A stretch of DNA of 58,788 nt, from contig CAYIYO010000004.1 in assembly GCA_964367715.1 (NCBI GenBank), positions 1 to 58,788 on the forward strand, read 5' to 3'. Both the position numbers and the translations under genes were made by a program. Within the stretch, counting starts at the first letter, position 1, and every line of letters starts with the position of its first letter. The notes under the pieces were generated by a model. That model saw nothing but the letters and a program-made list of their open reading frames with translations. It did no database searches and was not told the DNA's origin. Shown here one piece after another: positions 35,103 through 44,197 of the stretch. This DNA comes from CAYIYO01 sp964367715 (GTDB taxonomy: Bacteria; Chlamydiota; Chlamydiia; Chlamydiales; Criblamydiaceae).

Positions 35103-35144
35103 AACCTCTCCTTCTTCTACTTACTTAAGTATTAGAAGGTGAGG
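35103..35144 (-). promoter_or_regulatory. Hairpin hiding the ribosome binding site of acyl-CoA dehydrogenase
   Basis: In the mRNA, ACCUCACCUUCU pairs with AGAAGGAGAGGU (11 of 12 pairs, one A-A mismatch) around an 18-nt loop. The second arm is the Shine-Dalgarno sequence AAGGAGAGG, two bases before the AUG. Folding would block translation, so this could be an RNA thermometer or a regulated leader. Confidence 0.6.
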
Positions 35145-35207
35145 TCTTGTTTGTAAAGAATAATTTTACGTTAAGCTAATAGTACACCCTTTAGGGGAGC
35201 TCTTAGA

Positions 35208-36224
35208 CTATTCATCAGAGGAATAATCGGAATCAATAGAGGGATCAATGAAAGCACTAAGAAACTTTTTAAATTCCTCATAAATTCCGTCTTGAGTAAA
35301 AGGAAGCTCTTTCAAAACAAACACTCCAATTTTTTGTTTTTTGACGTGAGCATTCTCTCCCACCCCCTCTATATTCAAAGCAATTTCTTTTTTTTGGGTG
35401 TTAGGCACATAAGATAAGGTAAGTTCGAAATCTTTTTTATAATGTTCATTCAATTGTGTTTTAATACCTAGAATAATCGGTAATTTAACTATTTTGCTAA
35501 CCGATGAAAGGACGAAACCAACTAGTTCATTACTAGAAGGAATAATATCAAATTCTAAATAAAAAGGTGATTTTGATAGTATTTTATCTGTAGAACGTTC
35601 GGTATTCAATAAATTAAATGTAAGGGCAATCTTTTCAGAAGTAAGAAAATGTTTATTTAATAAATATCCAATTTGATAAATATGATTTGGATGATCTCCA
35701 CTAATTATTTGATTTACTTCCGACACAGCATTCTCTATATGTCTCCTTAATTCGATTCTTTCAGATCTAATGTTCATATGATCATTAAATAATTTAATAA
35801 TTTTATCTGTTAACTCATCCAAGCTAAGATTCAAATTACCTATTTTTCCAAGCAATACCGGACGTTGTGCATAATAGGGTGAAATATCAAACAAAGTAAC
35901 TTCTACTAATTGTTCTTCTACTTTTTCTTCTACTGCTTTTCCTTCTACTACTCGTTTTACTACTTTTTTTTCAAATCCCCATGAAGTGGTTATTTCGTAA
36001 CTCGTAACCTTTTTATCCGCTTTAATTGCTTCGTTGGCTAATCGAGTCGCTTCGTCTAATTTATCCTGAGTCGACCATCCTTTATCGATCGACGATGAAA
36101 GAGAACTTGCTGGAGCTGCTTGATCGTCATCAAATTCAAAATCAAATACGGAATCTGGTATCCGATTATATTCCGAACCAAAATTGATACTCGTAGAACT
36201 TCTTCCTATTCCTGAACTAGACAT
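35208..36224 (-). CDS. Unknown 338-residue protein, effector candidate
   Basis: I do not recognise a family. The N-terminus is rich in Ser, Gly and Thr (MSSSGIGRSSTSINFGS), as in many type III effectors. An acidic region and an alpha/beta core of about 250 residues follow, ending in an acidic DSDYSSDE tail. There is no signal peptide or membrane segment. Codon use is much more AT-rich than in the flanking acyl-CoA dehydrogenase and rqcH genes, so it may be acquired. The ATG at 36224 is preceded by AGAGG. Confidence 0.7.
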   Translation of the reverse strand: MSSSGIGRSSTSINFGSEYNRIPDSVFDFEFDDDQAAPASSLSSSIDKGWSTQDKLDEATRLANEAIKADKKVTSYEITTSWGFEKKVVKRVVEGKAVEEKVEEQLVEVTLFDISPYYAQRPVLLGKIGNLNLSLDELTDKIIKLFNDHMNIRSERIELRRHIENAVSEVNQIISGDHPNHIYQIGYLLNKHFLTSEKIALTFNLLNTERSTDKILSKSPFYLEFDIIPSSNELVGFVLSSVSKIVKLPIILGIKTQLNEHYKKDFELTLSYVPNTQKKEIALNIEGVGENAHVKKQKIGVFVLKELPFTQDGIYEEFKKFLSAFIDPSIDSDYSSDE

Positions 36225-36312
36225 AATTACCTCTATTTTTAAGTATTAATATAATTTAGTTTATTATAACGTAATATTATACAATAAAACCTATAATAAC
36301 ACAAGAGAATCC

Positions 36313-37713
36313 ATGCCAATCACCTTGACACAAATGCAAACTCTAGTTAAAGAACTCGATCCTTTTGTGCTAAATCAAAAAATTGAGGGGATTGAAGAAC
36401 TCTCCCCTGGCACCTTTATACTAGCCCTCTTTAGTGCACGAGTACTTATCTCATTGAAGGATCCCTTCTTACGCTTTCATCTCTCCCAACGAAAGGGGGG
36501 GATTTCCTCCTCATCTTTTCTTCGTAAATTAAAAGAAAATATTGTCGAAAAGACTCTGATAAAAGTAGAGATTTTGAATGAAGACCGCATCCTAGAGCTT
36601 TCATTTATTGCAAAAAACAAGGAAAAGCAGACCCTTGTGATCGAATTCTTTCCTCGGCGTCCTAATGCATTTCTTCTCAATAATAATCGCGAAATTATCG
36701 ATACGTTTCATCCAGTCGAAGCAACACACTATACACTCCCACCAAAACCGCTTCCTCCTCATCACCTTCAAGAACCTCTACTTTCAAGCGCAGAGATGGA
36801 AGAGTTGTATGAAGAAAAAGAACGAGATGCCCATTTTCTGGCACGGAAAAATGTTCTCGTTCAATTATCAATAAAAAATTATAAAAAATCCATTAAAAGA
36901 CGAGAAGAACGGGTCGAACAGCTACAGAATTGCTTAGAGTGGAAAGTGCTTCAATACGAAGGCATCCTTTTGCAATCGAATCTTTTCCGTATTAAGCGTG
37001 GAATGGAAGAAGTGATTGTCGAAGATTGGGAGAATGAGGGAAAGCTCACAATTCTTACGTTAGATCCCAAGCTGCCGCCCCACGAATGCATTAAAGAACG
37101 TTTCAAAAAGAGTAAAAAGCTGAGGGATGGAATTCCTCATTTGACGCGACTAGTCGAAAAAGCGGAGAGTGAGGAGGCGGAATGGAAAATATACGCCGAG
37201 ACGATTAAATCATTGTCCACTCCGCAAGAATTGGAGCAATTTTTAAAGAAAAACAAAGCATTTGAAGCCCCGACAAAAAGAGAGCCACGACAAAAAACTC
37301 CGGAAGCGCTGACTCTTCCTTATCGAGAATTTCTGAGTGCCAGTGGACTTAAGATTTGGGTAGGAAAAAATGCAGAAGGCAATGAAGAGCTTACGTTTCG
37401 CCATGCCCATGGGAATGATTGGTGGTTGCATGTCAGTGGCTATGCCGGATCCCACATCGTCATCAAAACAGACCACGGAAAAGATCCTGATGAAGAAGCG
37501 GTTTTAGATGCGGTCCAACTTGCCATTGCATACAGCAAAGGAAAAGACAAAGGCCGGGTGCGGGTAACGGTAACGCAGAGAAAATTTGTGACGCGTGCCC
37601 CGCGTGGACGAAAAGGGCAGGTTCAGGTTTCCAAACACAAAGAGCGGAATGCTGTGGGCGATCAAGAACGATTACATGCCATCAAGGCAAGAAAAGTTAT
37701 TCCTCTTCTTTGA
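36313..37713 (+). CDS. rqcH: RqcH/NFACT family protein (ribosome quality control)
   Basis: RqcH binds stalled 50S subunits and adds C-terminal alanine tails using tRNA-Ala. The 466-residue protein has the NFACT-N domain with the Asp91-Arg92 pair (LNEDRILEL) corresponding to the essential DR motif. A long basic coiled coil (KNYKKSIKRREERVEQL) and the C-terminal NFACT-R domain DWWLHVSGYAGSHIVIK follow. It is about 100 residues shorter than the Bacillus protein. It was long annotated as fibronectin-binding protein. It ends inside the convergent response-regulator gene (17-bp overlap). Confidence 0.85.
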   Translation: MPITLTQMQTLVKELDPFVLNQKIEGIEELSPGTFILALFSARVLISLKDPFLRFHLSQRKGGISSSSFLRKLKENIVEKTLIKVEILNEDRILELSFIAKNKEKQTLVIEFFPRRPNAFLLNNNREIIDTFHPVEATHYTLPPKPLPPHHLQEPLLSSAEMEELYEEKERDAHFLARKNVLVQLSIKNYKKSIKRREERVEQLQNCLEWKVLQYEGILLQSNLFRIKRGMEEVIVEDWENEGKLTILTLDPKLPPHECIKERFKKSKKLRDGIPHLTRLVEKAESEEAEWKIYAETIKSLSTPQELEQFLKKNKAFEAPTKREPRQKTPEALTLPYREFLSASGLKIWVGKNAEGNEELTFRHAHGNDWWLHVSGYAGSHIVIKTDHGKDPDEEAVLDAVQLAIAYSKGKDKGRVRVTVTQRKFVTRAPRGRKGQVQVSKHKERNAVGDQERLHAIKARKVIPLL

Positions 37714-38386
37714 AGCGGTAACCGACACCGCGAACGGTCTCGACCCAATCAAAGTTAGGACCCAACTTTTTTCGTAGCGCAGCAATATGCACATCGATAT
37801 TGCGGTCGACGATGAAAGCATCATCATTTTGAACATCGTCGAGCAATTGATTTCTTGTAAGAACTTTTCCTTTATTCAACACAAGGCGGCGAATGATTCC
37901 AAACTCCGAAAGTGTTAAAGGAATCTGTTCTTCTCCGCGACGGACGACATAGCGATCGATCTCGATGATAAAATCTCCAAAGTTCACAACTTTTGGAGGT
38001 TTCGCCTTTTCTATTCCACGGCGCATCACAGCGCGGACGCGGGAAAAGAGGACTTTTGGAGAAAAAGGCTTTGTCACATAGTCATCGGCGCCTAATTCTA
38101 ATCCAAGAACAACATCGATTTCTTCGCTTTTTGCAGAGATCATGATGACGGGAATGTCTTTCAATTCGTCATCATTCTTCATTTTTCGGCACACATCAAG
38201 ACCGCTCTGGCCCGGAAGCATCAAATCGAGGAGGACAAGATCGGGTTTTTCTCTTTTGACTCCTGTTAGTCCATTCAATCCATCTGTTTCCACGTGGAGT
38301 CTATATCCAGACATCTCAGCTTGAAGCTTAATGAGCGCGGCAATATCTTCTTCGTCTTCGATCAATAGAATTAATGGCTTGTGCAT
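37697..38386 (-). CDS. OmpR/PhoB-type response regulator (ChxR-like position)
   Basis: The 229-residue regulator has a full receiver domain: acidic pair Asp11-Glu12, phosphate acceptor Asp54 (VLLDLMLPG), Ser84 and Lys106 (YVTKPFSP). A winged-helix output domain follows (LTLSEFGIIRRLV, NIDVHIAALRKKLG, VRGVGYRF). No histidine kinase gene is adjacent. The well-known chlamydial OmpR-type regulator ChxR has lost its phosphorylation pocket; this protein retains it, so it can probably be phosphorylated. Whether it is orthologous to ChxR needs a tree. Confidence 0.88.
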   Translation of the reverse strand: MHKPLILLIEDEEDIAALIKLQAEMSGYRLHVETDGLNGLTGVKREKPDLVLLDLMLPGQSGLDVCRKMKNDDELKDIPVIMISAKSEEIDVVLGLELGADDYVTKPFSPKVLFSRVRAVMRRGIEKAKPPKVVNFGDFIIEIDRYVVRRGEEQIPLTLSEFGIIRRLVLNKGKVLTRNQLLDDVQNDDAFIVDRNIDVHIAALRKKLGPNFDWVETVRGVGYRFKEEE

Positions 38387-38541
38387 AGGAACCTTCTTGT
38401 TTCTCCTCCTCGTAACACATACTCAATATTATTTCATCAATTTTTTTATTGTTTTAAAATTCATTCTTTACGAAAGAGGGGGGAATCTTGTAGGATCTAT
38501 TCCGCGGCCCATACGCCCGAAGCTAAGGCTTCCTCCCTTCT

Positions 38542-38565
38542 AAATTTTAAATCACGTTCGGTATA
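38542..38565. repeat. Single arm of the TATACC repeat family
   Basis: AAATTTTAAATCACGTTCGG followed by TATA is nearly the reverse complement of the arm at 21800-21823 (22 of 24). It lies 20 bp upstream of the next start codon and has no partner arm beside it. Confidence 0.55.
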
Positions 38566-38585
38566 ACTTAAGGCTACCCTACTCC

Positions 38586-39863
38586 ATGTCATTTATCAAA
38601 GCAGCAATCATCACGATCAGCGTCCTTCTCTTGGCGTTAATGGGCTACATTTTTTATTCCTTCGGCGATGACTATCAATTTAATCGCGCCTTCGAATCGT
38701 TTTCCAAAGGAGAATATGCCGAAGCCCACGCATTTCTTAAAGGAATTCCCTCAGAAAAAGCTAAGGCGACGCTCTATCAAGGCTATATCGTTAGAGAGAA
38801 TGGCAACCTACTTTCTTCTTCTCTCCTTTTTGAACAGGCACTCTCTACCGAAGGTGCAACCCAAGAAATAAAAGAGGAATCACTTTTTAACAACGCTCTT
38901 AATCGCTACCTCCTTCATGATCCAGAAAAACTACACCAAGAATTAGAAGCACTTCGCACTCACAACAAAGACAGTCCATGGATCCCTCTCTTTACTTCCC
39001 TCCATCAAACACTACTCAATACCATTCCCGACAAAACATTCTCCTCCCAAGAAATTAACGAATGGACCACCTTCTCTCCATGGATGAAAAAAACAATTAA
39101 GCAGCAGTTCACCCCGTTTTGGCAACTGACCATCCAAGGAAGAATCGCCATCGCAAACGGCAACTACGCCCAAGCCAAGCATCAGTTTGAAGAGGCACTG
39201 CCGATAGCAAACGATGCCGAACGGGAGGAATTAGATCTTTTGCTGGCCACTACTTACATCAAAGAAGGGGAACAAAAACCTGTAGACACAGCAACGGCTT
39301 ATTACAAGCTCGCCCTTCCCCACCTGTCTCGTTTACCACTGGATCACCAACGCTTTAATCACGTGCGCCAACAGTCTGCCCAAACGTATGCCATGGCGGG
39401 GCTCGCTTTAATGCAGCAAGGTCTCTATAATGATCTTTCTTTTTTTGCCTATGCGGTTGATAAATTCCACGACCCTTCCAGCTCTCTTCTCTTTAGCAGG
39501 GGCGTCTCGGACTATCTTCTTTCTTTAACAAAAACCGCTCCGACAAAAAACATCGACCGTCTAGCCCTGGCATTAAGCCGTATGCCGGGAACAGAAAAGA
39601 TGCGTCATGCACTCTCGACAGAGCTGCTTGTTCTAGTAGAACACTCCCTACAAAACAAAGACCCTTCCCGCGCAAGCGCTTACTGGAATGCCGCTAAAAT
39701 ATTAGCGGAGGATCCGTCTGATCTCTCCCTTTCATTTTCAAAAAAAATTAAAGCATTAGCACTAAAAAAGATTGTGACAGACGATGACTCTCTCTTCTTA
39801 ACGACGCCTTATCTGACTTTATACCTAGAGCTCCCGGAGCTCCCGGCAGATAAAGAAGAATGA
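38586..39863 (+). CDS. Membrane-anchored TPR protein
   Basis: The 425-residue protein starts with one membrane helix (AAIITISVLLLALMGYIFY). The rest consists of helical hairpins of TPR type, for example FSKGEYAEAHAFLKGI, RIAIANGNYAQAKHQFEEAL and GEQKPVDTATAYYKLAL. The TPR part should face the periplasm. No specific role is recognised. Confidence 0.7.
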   Translation: MSFIKAAIITISVLLLALMGYIFYSFGDDYQFNRAFESFSKGEYAEAHAFLKGIPSEKAKATLYQGYIVRENGNLLSSSLLFEQALSTEGATQEIKEESLFNNALNRYLLHDPEKLHQELEALRTHNKDSPWIPLFTSLHQTLLNTIPDKTFSSQEINEWTTFSPWMKKTIKQQFTPFWQLTIQGRIAIANGNYAQAKHQFEEALPIANDAEREELDLLLATTYIKEGEQKPVDTATAYYKLALPHLSRLPLDHQRFNHVRQQSAQTYAMAGLALMQQGLYNDLSFFAYAVDKFHDPSSSLLFSRGVSDYLLSLTKTAPTKNIDRLALALSRMPGTEKMRHALSTELLVLVEHSLQNKDPSRASAYWNAAKILAEDPSDLSLSFSKKIKALALKKIVTDDDSLFLTTPYLTLYLELPELPADKEE

Positions 39864-40203
39864 CTCCACTGATTTTATACACAAGTGAAATCAAGAATCG
39901 GTTTTTAAGCTATATGAAAGCTAATTTTTGAATTCACTTGTGTATAAAACCATACTTCCTCCCCCCTAAACCTCGCCCCAAGGAATAACGATTTGCATCA
40001 CCCTCTTCAGACCTCAATTTTTTGTATTACTTTCCTAGGCCTCCGCTACGCTTCGACCTAGGCTGTAAGATGCCGGCTCTTTGAGCCTGATGCAAATCGG
40101 TATCTAATTGATCAAAAAAATATTTAAACTGTCTTTAATCTTTATCTTTAATTCTTATCGTTTTAATATGGTATGACCAATAATTTAATAGTAGCGATTA
40201 CCC
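39864..40203. repeat. Composite repeat region with two inverted repeats
   Basis: No gene is seen in 340 bases. An inverted repeat with TTTTATACACAAGTGAA arms lies at 39873-39949. A second spans 39989-40099, where CGATTTGCATCA pairs with TGATGCAAATCG. Its last 38 bases (40062-40099) are identical to 17820-17857. This is the uninterrupted version of the repeat seen at 17.4-17.9 kb. The 100 bases before the next gene are AT-rich. Confidence 0.75.
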
Positions 40204-41124
40204 ATGTACCTAGTCTTTGTTTTATATGCCCTCTTTGCCAGCGTCTTCATCATCGCCAAAACAGGCCTCGAGTATTCCCAACCTCTCTTTCTAATGGGCA
40301 GCCGTATGGTCCTTGCGGGAATTATCATGCTGGGCTATGAAATCTACAAAAATCCAAAAAAGTTCAACTTCAATAAAACAATCTTATTCCGCCTCTTTGC
40401 ACTCGCAACTTTCAACATCTACTTAACCAATGCACTTGAATTATGGGGGCTACAATACCTTACTGCATTTAAAACATGCTTCATTTACAGCTTATCCCCT
40501 TTCCTCGCTGCCCTTCTCTCCTATTTTGTTTTCTCTGAAGCACTCTCACAAAAAAAGTGGTTAGGACTATTTATTGGAATCATCGGTATCACACCCGCTC
40601 TGCTTTCACAAAGTTCAGCCGAAGAGGGAACGAGCCTCCTCTTCATCTCATGGCCGGAAATCGCCCTTATCGTTGCAACACTTTCTAGTGCCTACGGATG
40701 GATCCTACTCAAGCAAATTGTTCAGGAAAACAACTACTCTCCGTTTATGGCAAACAGCCTTAGTATGCTAATTGGGGGAACAATGGCACTTGTTCATTCT
40801 TCACTCGTTGAAGAGTGGAATCCTATTCCTGTTACAGAGTTTGTTCCTTATTTTGAATGTACAATTGCATTATTAGTCATTTCTAATCTTATTTGTTATA
40901 ATTTATATGGATCTCTTCTTAAACGCTTCAGCGCGACATTCATGTCTTTTGCAGGATTTACGACCCCGGTCTTCACTGCGATATTAGGATGGATCTTTCT
41001 TGGAGAGTCGGTTTCATGGATTTCTATCTTTTCTGGAGTCATTGTATTTGCTGGATTAACAGTTTTCTATCAGGACGAGCTTCTTCCTCAAACAAGAGAA
41101 CAATCCGTTGCACAGTCGCAATAA
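40204..41124 (+). CDS. EamA/DMT-superfamily transporter
   Basis: The 306-residue protein has ten membrane helices in two EamA halves. Typical patches are LFLMGSRMVLAGIIML, LEYLTAFKTCF-like LQYLTAFKTCFIYSLSPFLA, FSEALSQKKWLGLFIGIIGI and ILGWIFLGESVSW near the end. Drug/metabolite transporters of intracellular bacteria often import host metabolites; a DMT protein of C. trachomatis carries S-adenosylmethionine. The substrate here is not predictable. No clear Shine-Dalgarno is seen before the ATG. Confidence 0.85.
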   Translation: MYLVFVLYALFASVFIIAKTGLEYSQPLFLMGSRMVLAGIIMLGYEIYKNPKKFNFNKTILFRLFALATFNIYLTNALELWGLQYLTAFKTCFIYSLSPFLAALLSYFVFSEALSQKKWLGLFIGIIGITPALLSQSSAEEGTSLLFISWPEIALIVATLSSAYGWILLKQIVQENNYSPFMANSLSMLIGGTMALVHSSLVEEWNPIPVTEFVPYFECTIALLVISNLICYNLYGSLLKRFSATFMSFAGFTTPVFTAILGWIFLGESVSWISIFSGVIVFAGLTVFYQDELLPQTREQSVAQSQ

Positions 41125-41285
41125 AATAAAAAATTCGTTTTTCAATATTCAAAAATATGTAAATTTATAAAATTTTTCTTGGACGATAATTCAAAAGCCA
41201 GTATAAGAAAAATTGTTAACACATATGATGTAAAACATATTTTTTTGTAATAGTAATAAGTGACTGATCGTGGTCCAGGTGCGCT

Positions 41286-42332
41286 ATGGCAACATCTAAA
41301 ATTGAAGGGGAAGGCTATTTCCAAATTGATAACGATTTCTTTAACGAGGAAACAAATAAAGTTATCAATTCGATTATTCCTCATTTAGAAAAATCTCTTA
41401 AGACCTACCTCCACTTCAACCTGTTTTTCATCACCTTAATTATTGTCGAAGCCCTCTCTTTAATTACCCTCTTCTCTTTACTTCTTCATTCTTCCATTTT
41501 AGCAATCTCCCTCGCTTTTTTCTTTTTAACGCTTTTTTCTTACGTCATTTTACGTCTCTACTTTAAAACAAAAAAGCCCGAACAGTTTGAAGATTTCAAA
41601 GAACGCTACACGCGCGCATGCAAAAGCATCCTCAAATACCGAGAAGGAATCCCTGAACACCACATTGCTCTCGCCAATGGGTATACACGTCTAGCAATGC
41701 AACTCCAAGGAAAAGAACACGCACTGATCAAGCTTCCCAAATTTCTCGATTCCATTAAACCTTTTGCAGAAAAACTCAGCTGCCGCCTCTTCTGGTACGA
41801 CTTTCATAAAATTAAAGAACTTCTCCTTGAATCCGCCGTTGACGAACACATCAAACTCGTCAAATGCGAACCCACCAGCCTCGACGTCCACGCCGCCCTC
41901 GCCAATGCCTATGTCACCCTCTCTGGCCTCTACGTTAATCCACGCAAGCTTGAAGGCGGCGAAGACGAAGACCGCTGGACCCCACACGAGAAATTCACTG
42001 AGGAATTCGAAACGACCTTCCGCGAAACCGCACAAAAAGCCATTGAAGAATTTAAAATCCTCAACGACTACGCTCCCAACGATCCATGGGTCCGGACTCA
42101 GCTTGCCTACAGCTATCACGACCTCCAGATGCCGATGGAGGAGATAAAAGAGTTTGAAATGATCCTGAAACTACGTCCCGATGACAAGGAGACATTATTT
42201 AAATTGGGCTGTCTGTATTTTCAACAAGGAAATAACTCTCAAGGACTTAAGATTTACGAATCGTTACGCTGCTCTAACTATAAAAAGGCGGAGCAATTAA
42301 TTACGCACTATGGCCACCACCAGCGCCAATAA
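41286..42332 (+). CDS. Membrane protein with C-terminal TPR repeats
   Basis: Of 348 residues, 45-95 form two membrane helices (FNLFFITLIIVEALSLITLF and LAISLAFFFLTLFSYVIL). The remainder is a helical domain ending in TPR units (VRTQLAYSYHDLQMPMEEI, DKETLFKLGCLYFQQGN). The middle part LAMQLQGKEHALIKLPKFLD is conserved-looking but unassigned. Function unknown; probably a membrane-attached scaffold. Confidence 0.7.
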   Translation: MATSKIEGEGYFQIDNDFFNEETNKVINSIIPHLEKSLKTYLHFNLFFITLIIVEALSLITLFSLLLHSSILAISLAFFFLTLFSYVILRLYFKTKKPEQFEDFKERYTRACKSILKYREGIPEHHIALANGYTRLAMQLQGKEHALIKLPKFLDSIKPFAEKLSCRLFWYDFHKIKELLLESAVDEHIKLVKCEPTSLDVHAALANAYVTLSGLYVNPRKLEGGEDEDRWTPHEKFTEEFETTFRETAQKAIEEFKILNDYAPNDPWVRTQLAYSYHDLQMPMEEIKEFEMILKLRPDDKETLFKLGCLYFQQGNNSQGLKIYESLRCSNYKKAEQLITHYGHHQRQ

Positions 42333-42376
42333 CATTTTTTATTGCAAAATTATTTTTTAATACTCATTGTCCAAAT

Positions 42377-42424
42377 TATACCGTTCGCGGTTCAAAATTT
42401 GGTTTTTGAGCCACGAACGGTATA
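42377..42424. repeat. TATACC-TTCG inverted repeat, short copy
   Basis: TATACCGTTCGCGGTTCAAA pairs with the complementary ...TTTTTGAGCCACGAACGGTATA (about 20 bp, few mismatches, loop of about 6). It lies 45 bp downstream of the TPR gene and 46 bp upstream of the next one, where it could also act as a terminator. Confidence 0.75.
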
Positions 42425-42470
42425 TACAAAATAGATGCCTTTCCCCTGATTTTTTTGAAGGAATTTTATT

Positions 42471-44069
42471 ATGATTTGCAAACGTTGCCACTCCTCCGTC
42501 GACGAACAATTAAACTACTGTCCTGTTTGTGGAGAAAAGCTACGCCTTCACCCGGAAAATGAAAAGACTGCCCCTCCCGCACATCGTAGCCGCCTTTGGA
42601 TGTATTTATTGATTTTGTTCGCGATAGGAGCTACGGGATATGGCTTTTTGAATGTCGAAAAATCGTATGAAAATTTGAGTGTTGTTGCACAAAATCAACT
42701 GACTGCCATCCATAATAATCGCCAGGGAGAAGCCTATTACGAATACACCTCCAACGATTTTCAGCAAAGCACCTCTTTTGAAAACTTTAAAAAATTTATT
42801 AATGAAAATACCTTTTTAACGAAATACAAATCCGTTCAATTTGATACGATCGACGTCACAGGAAATAACGCCGTCTTAAAAGGAAACATCATCGACGAAA
42901 ACGATGCTGTCATCCCCATTAAGTATGTGCTCGTAGAAGAAGATAGTGACTGGAAAGTACTCAATATCGAATTAGGAGAAAAGCTGGCGCCGCCGACAGC
43001 GGAAGAAGAAAATTCACTCGAACTCATCATCAAAAAACAACTTAAAGCTTTTCAAGACAAAGATTTGCAGAAAGCCTACGACGAAACGTCTAACGATTTC
43101 AAAAAGGCAACACCATTCGATAAGTTCAAAGAATTCATCGACCATTACACTGCTCTCAGCAATAATAACAACGTGTTGTTTAAAAACACTGTTCTAAACA
43201 GTGCTGACAGAGCAACGATCACGGTCCAGCTCTCAACAAAAGAAGGGGAAGTTCCGGCGGAATATACCTTGGTAAAAGAAGATGGACAGTGGAAAATATG
43301 GAATATTCGTCTTTTGATCCTTCCTCTCAACGAGAATGCAAAAGTCAAAGATGATCCCGCCCTACTCCTTCCCCCTATTCAAGGCCAGCTAAAGGCGCTG
43401 CAAAGCAAGGATATCGAAAAAGCTTACCAGATGACATCCGAAGGATTTCGTGCGGCGACTCCATTAAAAGAGTTCAAACAGTTCATCGAACAATATCCCG
43501 CCTTAACAGAAAAAAATAGCGAAGTCAAAGAACACATTTTTTACAAAGGTGCGGGAAAAGTCCATGCAATTGTTCATCAGAACAACAAAACCTACCATAT
43601 CGACTATACACTCTCCAAAGAGAATGGAAAGTGGCAGATTTGGGGAATGCAAATTTCTGATACTGCTCCACTTGCTGTGGCAGCTCCAGTCGCAGTCACC
43701 GACTTCGATGCCAGTTCAATTCTAGATCCAGTCAAGGAGCAGTTAGAGGAAATTAAAAAAGGGGATATAAAAAAGGCATACGAGACCTACACATCTCCTG
43801 ACTTTAAAAAATTTACGTCCCAAGAACAGTTTTCTGTGTTCCTCAAAAACTATGCCATTTTTTCCAACAATGCGTCAGCAACATTTGCCGATCCTACGTT
43901 TGAAAATAACATGGCCATCATCGTTGCAAGCTTCACAGCCACCAACGGGGAAGCTAATCAGGTTGAATACAATCTAAACAAAGAAAACGACGCATGGAAA
44001 ATTGTCGCCATTCGTGTCTTTAGCTCCACCGCTCCAGGAACGGATGAATCAACCCCTCCTGCATCCTAG
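42471..44069 (+). CDS. Zinc-ribbon membrane protein with four NTF2-like (DUF4864-type) repeats
   Basis: The 532-residue protein has a zinc ribbon at the N-terminus (Cys3-x2-Cys6 and Cys17-x2-Cys20), one membrane helix at about 42-58, and four tandem domains of roughly 100 residues. Each begins with QLxAxxxxxxxxAYxxTSxxF and ends EYxLxKExxxWKIxxIxx (starting near 70, 183, 300 and 415). The repeats resemble DUF4864/NTF2-like domains. The topology puts the ribbon inside and the repeats in the periplasm. A single-repeat secreted relative follows at 44198. Function unknown. Confidence 0.75.
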   Translation: MICKRCHSSVDEQLNYCPVCGEKLRLHPENEKTAPPAHRSRLWMYLLILFAIGATGYGFLNVEKSYENLSVVAQNQLTAIHNNRQGEAYYEYTSNDFQQSTSFENFKKFINENTFLTKYKSVQFDTIDVTGNNAVLKGNIIDENDAVIPIKYVLVEEDSDWKVLNIELGEKLAPPTAEEENSLELIIKKQLKAFQDKDLQKAYDETSNDFKKATPFDKFKEFIDHYTALSNNNNVLFKNTVLNSADRATITVQLSTKEGEVPAEYTLVKEDGQWKIWNIRLLILPLNENAKVKDDPALLLPPIQGQLKALQSKDIEKAYQMTSEGFRAATPLKEFKQFIEQYPALTEKNSEVKEHIFYKGAGKVHAIVHQNNKTYHIDYTLSKENGKWQIWGMQISDTAPLAVAAPVAVTDFDASSILDPVKEQLEEIKKGDIKKAYETYTSPDFKKFTSQEQFSVFLKNYAIFSNNASATFADPTFENNMAIIVASFTATNGEANQVEYNLNKENDAWKIVAIRVFSSTAPGTDESTPPAS

Positions 44070-44119
44070 TCATACGTTTTTTATTGAGATATAGCAGGGA
44101 CAGCCACCTTCTCTCAAAG

Positions 44120-44134
44120 TATACACAAGTGAAT
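44120..44134. repeat. Single arm TATACACAAGTGAAT
   Basis: This 15-base arm matches the arms of the inverted repeat at 39873-39949 and the sequence at 17448-17462 (reverse strand). It stands alone between two related genes. Confidence 0.5.
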
Positions 44135-44197
44135 AACTATTTTAAAATAATAACGTGTTGCTTAAGATGATCAAAACTTTTGACATTGAGCATACGC

